From assembly GCF_035083965.1 (NCBI RefSeq), contig NC_089726.1, forward strand, positions 11,723,501-11,787,500: DNA of 64,000 nt. Reading direction: 5' to 3'. The notes under the pieces were generated by a model. It saw only the letters and a program-made list of their open reading frames with translations. It made no database searches and was not told the origin of the DNA. How positions within the stretch are numbered: position 1 is the first letter of the stretch; every line of letters starts with the position of its first letter. Positions 60,437 to 64,000 of this stretch are shown here, in pieces. Made by a program: the position numbers and the translations under genes. Source of the stretch: Branchiostoma lanceolatum (Eukaryota; Chordata; Leptocardii; Amphioxiformes; Branchiostomatidae).

Positions 60437-60735
60437 ACATACATCGTGTGGCGCAATCGGTAGGATTTTTCGCCCAGAATGGTCCCGGGTTCGAAACCAC
60501 TGATATTCCCCTGATGTTGTGCACTTGGGAAGGGAACTTAACACGACTTTCCACACTTCACTCAGGTGAAAATGAGTACCTAGCTTCGGTCAGGGATGTC
60601 CCTCGGATAGGTCGTTAAATGGAGGTCCTGTGTTTGAGGAGAGCCACACCTCGAGCACGTTAAAGAACCCATCGCACTTATCGAAAAGAGTAGGGGTCCT
60701 TCCCGGTTTGAGTGGTTCAAAACAAACAGTCCTAT
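60437..60735 (+). mobile_element. tRNA-derived SINE, plus orientation
   Basis: The head carries an A box TGGCGCAATCGG (about 60450) and a B box GGGTTCGAAACC (about 60486). The body shares CTTGGGAAGGGAACTTAACA, ATGAGTACCTAGCTTCGG, CGTTAAATGGAGGTCCTG and TTATCGAAAAGAGTAGGGG with the TUBGCP6 intron 1 element, in the same order. The tail (GGTTCAAAACAAACAG) is a decayed CAAA-type repeat. Same family as 45075-45485, opposite orientation. Confidence 0.85.
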
Positions 60736-61149
60736 GGCCGCACATGGAGCAATTGTCGTATTGAGGACATCTGAGTTTAATAGTGCCGAATGCCAGTCGC
60801 TCCAGACCATTGCGATCTTGCCCTGCGAATTGTACATGTTAGCTCCTCGCAATTCAGCCCCTGGCTGCGAAGAGAGAGTCGTCCCAGCCAATAACTCTTA
60901 GGGTATGCACTATTTGATAATGACGGATGTGTGTGGGAAGCTTGTTTGTGTAACAAAAACTTTCACCGTCCAGTGATTTTGTTGAACATAGATCAATTGT
61001 AACGAAGTCAAAACACAGTGCATGATGACGCGAAATATGGCTGCTTCTAGTCATAAGAAAACGGCTTATCGAAGAAGAATGACTCGTTAGTAAACATTGT
61101 AGGATAATTTTCTTTTGTTTATGAATAACCTATGTCTGCGTCAATCTAG
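60736..61149. other. Upstream region of the fucosyltransferase-like gene
   Basis: No gene is supported. The part at 60740-60890 has an open minus-strand frame (GAELRGANMYNSQGKIAMVW) with no family I recognise; it may be repeat-derived. The promoter of the downstream gene should lie here or overlap the SINE. Confidence 0.35.
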
Positions 61150-62874
61150 ATGTGTAAAACAATGAAGATCCAGGCATTAGTTTTTGTGACTCTTCTCGTC
61201 TGTGGAGGATTGGGCTATTATATGTTGACAGCCGTGTTTGAGGATAGGCTATCTCTATCCCCAACACCAGAACAACACATGATGGGCAACAGGTAATCAG
61301 TGTTTTACGTAGTTATATATGTCAATTGTCATAGTGACCAAAATGTGCCAAAATTACGCAATATCATGCTTGTAAATTGTATGTTATTAAATTTTCTCTA
61401 TACAGTGAGCTAAAATACGAATATGTATTCTGTGCAAAAAAACTACTCACAAAAACACACCTTTACATTCTGGTAGCCGATTTGCGTAAGACAATAAATT
61501 TCGCAATAAAAAAACTTATTTTCATGGATGATCGAGCATCATTGTAACATATGTATTAGTTGGGCTGACATTAGAATTAATATGAATTATGTGAATAACG
61601 ACATAAGCAACGCGGACTTCCTATGATAACATAGTCGTAAATGATACTGATGCAGATAGGGTAGATCTAGGGATAAACATTTTCACCTGAGATCCTGAAT
61701 ACTAGTACATTTAACTCCAGTACGTTGAATCCCAGGTCCAAGCTTTACTCTGTGTGGCATAGCGGGAATGTCAGCAAATCTCTAGCTAGGCCTCCTGTGC
61801 GGGATTACAAGCTCATTGTCATCTGGACGACATGGTGGGGGATGCGAATGACTTGGATTAACAATAGCACGATTCACGGCTGTCCCTCCATGCCAGAGTG
61901 CGTATTGACAGCAGATCACCAAGAGGTCGGCAATGCGGATGCTGTCGTCTTCCATCACAATAGCCTTCGGAAGGTTTATTCAGCCAAGCTCGCCATGCCA
62001 CCAGTACGATTTCCGCACCAATATTGGGTGTGGTGGACTAGGGAATGTCCAATGGTGACTAGAGTTGTTGATCTCGTATCGTACAGTGGTGTATTCAACT
62101 GGACCATGACTTACAGAAATGACTCGGATGTTTTATCTAGATGTACTGGCGGCTCTACTAGTCGCGTCTACAAGAAGTTGAAAGAAACGAACATTTCTCC
62201 CGACAAGGACTATACCGTGGGAAAGAAATATTTAGCGGTGTGGTTCGTGAGCAATTGTTACAAATATCTCCCTCGTTTTGCGTACGGGATGGAACTAATG
62301 AAACACATAAGTGTGGATGTGTTCGGCAAATGTGGGAGGGCTGTGTGTGCAAAAAAAGATTTCGATTGCTCGAACGGCATCATTAAACAATACAAGTTCT
62401 ACTTGTCCTTCGAAAGCTACAAATGTAAGGAGTACATTTAATACAGAGAAATTTTGGAGGAACGCCATTGGGAATGACGTTGTGCCAGTAGTACTTGGAG
62501 CGGTGAAGACTGAATATGAGAGATTCGTTCCTCCTGGTTCTTTTATTCATGTAAATGACTTCGAGACGCCCAAGGCCTTAGCAGATTACTTAAAGATCCT
62601 TGATAAAGATAAAGAGATGTACCATCAGTACTTCAGATGGAGGACCCAACCTCCAAAGAGTGCATTTCCCGAGGATTACGACGGGATGTGCAATTTATGT
62701 CGGAAGCTTCAGCAGGTGGGCCCAACAGAGAGGAAAGTGTACACCGACCTGGATAGATGGTGGAGAGGGGAGGACTATGAGTTCTGTGAACCTATTGTGC
62801 TCGTGGAGAATGCATATGGAGACCCCAGGAATCTAGTTCGTTTACACAAGGAGGTTATAACCTCCTTGGTTTAA
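61150..62874 (+). CDS. Alpha-1,3-fucosyltransferase-like protein (GT10 family), reading frame interrupted
   Basis: Golgi enzyme type that transfers fucose from GDP-fucose to N-acetylglucosamine-containing glycans. Exon 1 61150-61292 encodes a short cytoplasmic tail and a type II membrane anchor (IQALVFVTLLVCGGLGYYML). Exon 2 starts at 61736 in matching phase. Family motifs: KLIVIWTTWWG; the WVWWTRECP block; WTMTYRNDSDV, the acceptor-side motif with R..SD; and the donor-binding motif FYLSFESYKCKEYI-TEKFWRN. The frame breaks inside this last motif: a stop at 62439-62441 follows KEYI, and translation resumes one frame over as TEKFWRNAIGNDVVPVVLG, then FVPPGSFIHVNDF. Compared with the family, four bases (TTAA or TAAT) are extra at 62436-62442. 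After the break the frame ends at 62874 within a palindromic repeat. It is either a recent pseudogene, a null allele or an assembly error. Confidence 0.8.
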
Positions 62875-62929
62875 ACAAGTAGCGTTTCTTTTATCCTGAT
62901 AAACCAAGGAGGCTATATAACCTCCTTGG
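62848..62929. repeat. Two adjacent palindromes of an AACCTCCTTGG motif
   Basis: AAGGAGGTTATAACCTCCTT (62848-62867) is a perfect 20-base palindrome. CCAAGGAGGCTATATAACCTCCTTGG spans 62904-62929 and is nearly palindromic. The two are joined by about 36 bp and share the core. The last codons of the fucosyltransferase-like frame lie in the first palindrome. Probably a small foldback insertion or a structured 3' element. Confidence 0.7.
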
Positions 62930-63156
62930 ATAAACCAATAGCATCCTAATTTTGATCCTTTGGGTGTTCTCTAGTAGATGTGTAGCACAAATACATGTAC
63001 ATGTAGGTAAAGATTGACTTCATTATGAGGGTCTGTCATACAAGACCGGTGTTGTAAAATATCGTCCGGCAGTCAGAAAATGTTACGACCTTTCACCCTA
63101 ATATCTGCTTGGAGATTAAGTAAAACCATATCATTTTTGAATGGGCATAGTAACTA

Positions 63157-63263
63157 CTCCCCAAGCAGAGTTTCGGCTCAGGATTGGATTTGACGTCATT
63201 TTTTTGGGCCAAACGCCTAAAAAGACATCAAAAAAAGCCGGAGCCGGACCTCTGCTTGGAGAG
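63157..63263. mobile_element. MITE-like hairpin, AATCTCCAAGCAGATC family, copy 3 (distant)
   Basis: The left arm 63157-63179 (CTCCCCAAGCAGAGTTTCGG...) and right arm 63241-63263 (...CCTCTGCTTGGAGAG) are inverted over 23 bp with three mismatches. Another CTGCTTGGAGATTAAGTAAA lies just upstream (about 63107), and AGAGTAAGTAAAAC follows the right arm, so a second partial copy may be nested here. The CTGCTTGGAG core is shared with the hairpins at 32.7 and 55.0 kb. Confidence 0.6.
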
Positions 63264-63567
63264 TAAGTAAAACATGATCTTTAATGTGTTGCTTTGTATA
63301 TGGGTGATACAAAATGTTCTGATTGTACGCTTATTCTCATCGGGCAGATCGCACGTTAATATCTGTCATAACATTGTAAGTTTGTTCTTGATTTTATCAG
63401 TGATAAATATCATCTCATAATAAGCTTCAATTTAATCTCAGTTTTTAAATTTCTCTTTTATGACAATCTCTAACATAATCTTAAAGTGCCTAGTAAATAA
63501 ACATTGAAATGCATAATTTTGTCGGCAAATCTTTAGTAGGGACTTATCAACCTATGATTAATTAATG

Positions 63568-63620
63568 GACTGAAGGCACAGACTTAGGGTTGTTCAGGGT
63601 AAGTCTGTGCTTTCAGTTCT
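63568..63620. repeat. Short perfect-looking hairpin
   Basis: GGACTGAAGGCACAGACTTA at the left pairs with TAAGTCTGTGCTTTCAGTTC at the right, with about two mismatches and a loop of about 13 bp. Too short for a normal microRNA precursor and without flanking paired sequence, so probably a repeat. Confidence 0.5.
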
Positions 63621-64000
63621 TACAACCAATGTCAACGCTCAAAACAAATGATGAATAAACATTAAAGTGGTGCCACAGCGTAATGATTCCACTTTATTTA
63701 GGCTTCACAAGCCACATGGCAGAGCCGGTTCAAGTTGAATCTATGTATAAATGTTACTGCTGATATGAACCATTCCAGGCCTATAACAAACGAGTGTTGT
63801 CATTGGTTGTAAGTAACGCACATGGTTGCAATGTTAACACGATAACCAAACTTCGCAGGCCAAATGGCCTTGTGTACCCCCCCCCCCCCCTACTTTGCCC
63901 CTGACGGGGTTATTCGGTGGTATTAAAGGGCAAGTTGAAGTTGAAGTGATCGTGAAGAAGTTTTCCTTTTCCATCTATTGTATAATAGATATGACGCATT

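Larger units (their letters stand above)
62930..64000. other. Right-hand spacer with small repeats, no gene seen
   Basis: AT-rich DNA with a MITE-like hairpin (63157-63263), a second hairpin (63568-63620) and a poly-C run at about 63877-63890. After the C run comes ACGGGGTTATTCGGTGG, which may be part of a dispersed repeat. No coding frame is supported. Confidence 0.5.

Noticed and set aside
60445-60520. Possible tRNA gene (A box and B box present)
   Set aside because: No full cloverleaf can be drawn, the body after the B box is shared with another SINE copy, and a CAAA-type tail follows.
60580-60891. Minus-strand frame of 103 codons
   Set aside because: Half of it overlaps the SINE, and the rest matches no family I recognise.
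63568-63620. microRNA precursor
   Set aside because: The stem is only about 20 bp with no further pairing in the flanks; a real precursor needs a longer stem.

Overview
This is a stretch of animal nuclear DNA with many introns (GT-AG throughout, one GC-AG). It most likely comes from an invertebrate chordate, probably amphioxus (Branchiostoma). The species call is inference. It rests on chordate-type orthologues with compact introns, a tRNA-derived SINE present twice, and many small foldback elements. No bacterial operon, CRISPR array or intact virus is visible.

Layout. 76-2678 (-): 5' part of FAM185A, running off the left edge. 4766-15388 (+): a giant gene ('copy A', about 3,000 codons). It carries about ten N-terminal winged-helix-like repeats, alternating OB-like and winged-helix-like modules, and a C-terminal P-loop ATPase spread over small exons. 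The ATPase resembles the Ycf45/SpoIIIAA family of plastids and spore formers. 16524-16763 (-): a stray fragment of FAM185A exon 1. 18337-25253 (+): a shorter tandem paralogue ('copy B'). The FAM185A fragment shows that a whole divergent unit (FAM185A 5' end, shared promoter, ATPase gene) was duplicated in direct orientation. Copies A and B each carry one reading-frame break, at different places.

28871-34137 (-): SLC35C1, the GDP-fucose transporter. 35109-37042 (+): DPM3, head to head with SLC35C1. 38307-44031 (-): NCKIPSD (SPIN90), tail to tail with DPM3. 44327-58856 (+): TUBGCP6, 31 exons, head to head with NCKIPSD across only 295 bp. 61150-62874 (+): a GT10 alpha-1,3-fucosyltransferase-like gene with a 4-base frame break inside its most conserved motif.

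Three of the gene pairs are divergent and may share promoters. SLC35C1, DPM3 and the fucosyltransferase all act in glycosylation in the secretory pathway. NCKIPSD and TUBGCP6 are cytoskeletal regulators (actin and microtubule nucleation). Introns and spacers hold two SINEs, a LINE 3' end, at least nine foldback or hairpin repeats, a telomere-like patch and a GATAC-type satellite.

The strongest candidate for something undescribed is the A/B pair: an organelle/bacterial-type ATPase fused to long arrays of winged-helix and OB-like modules in an animal. Exon coordinates were read by hand from splice consensus, reading phase and homology, and have not been tested against transcripts.
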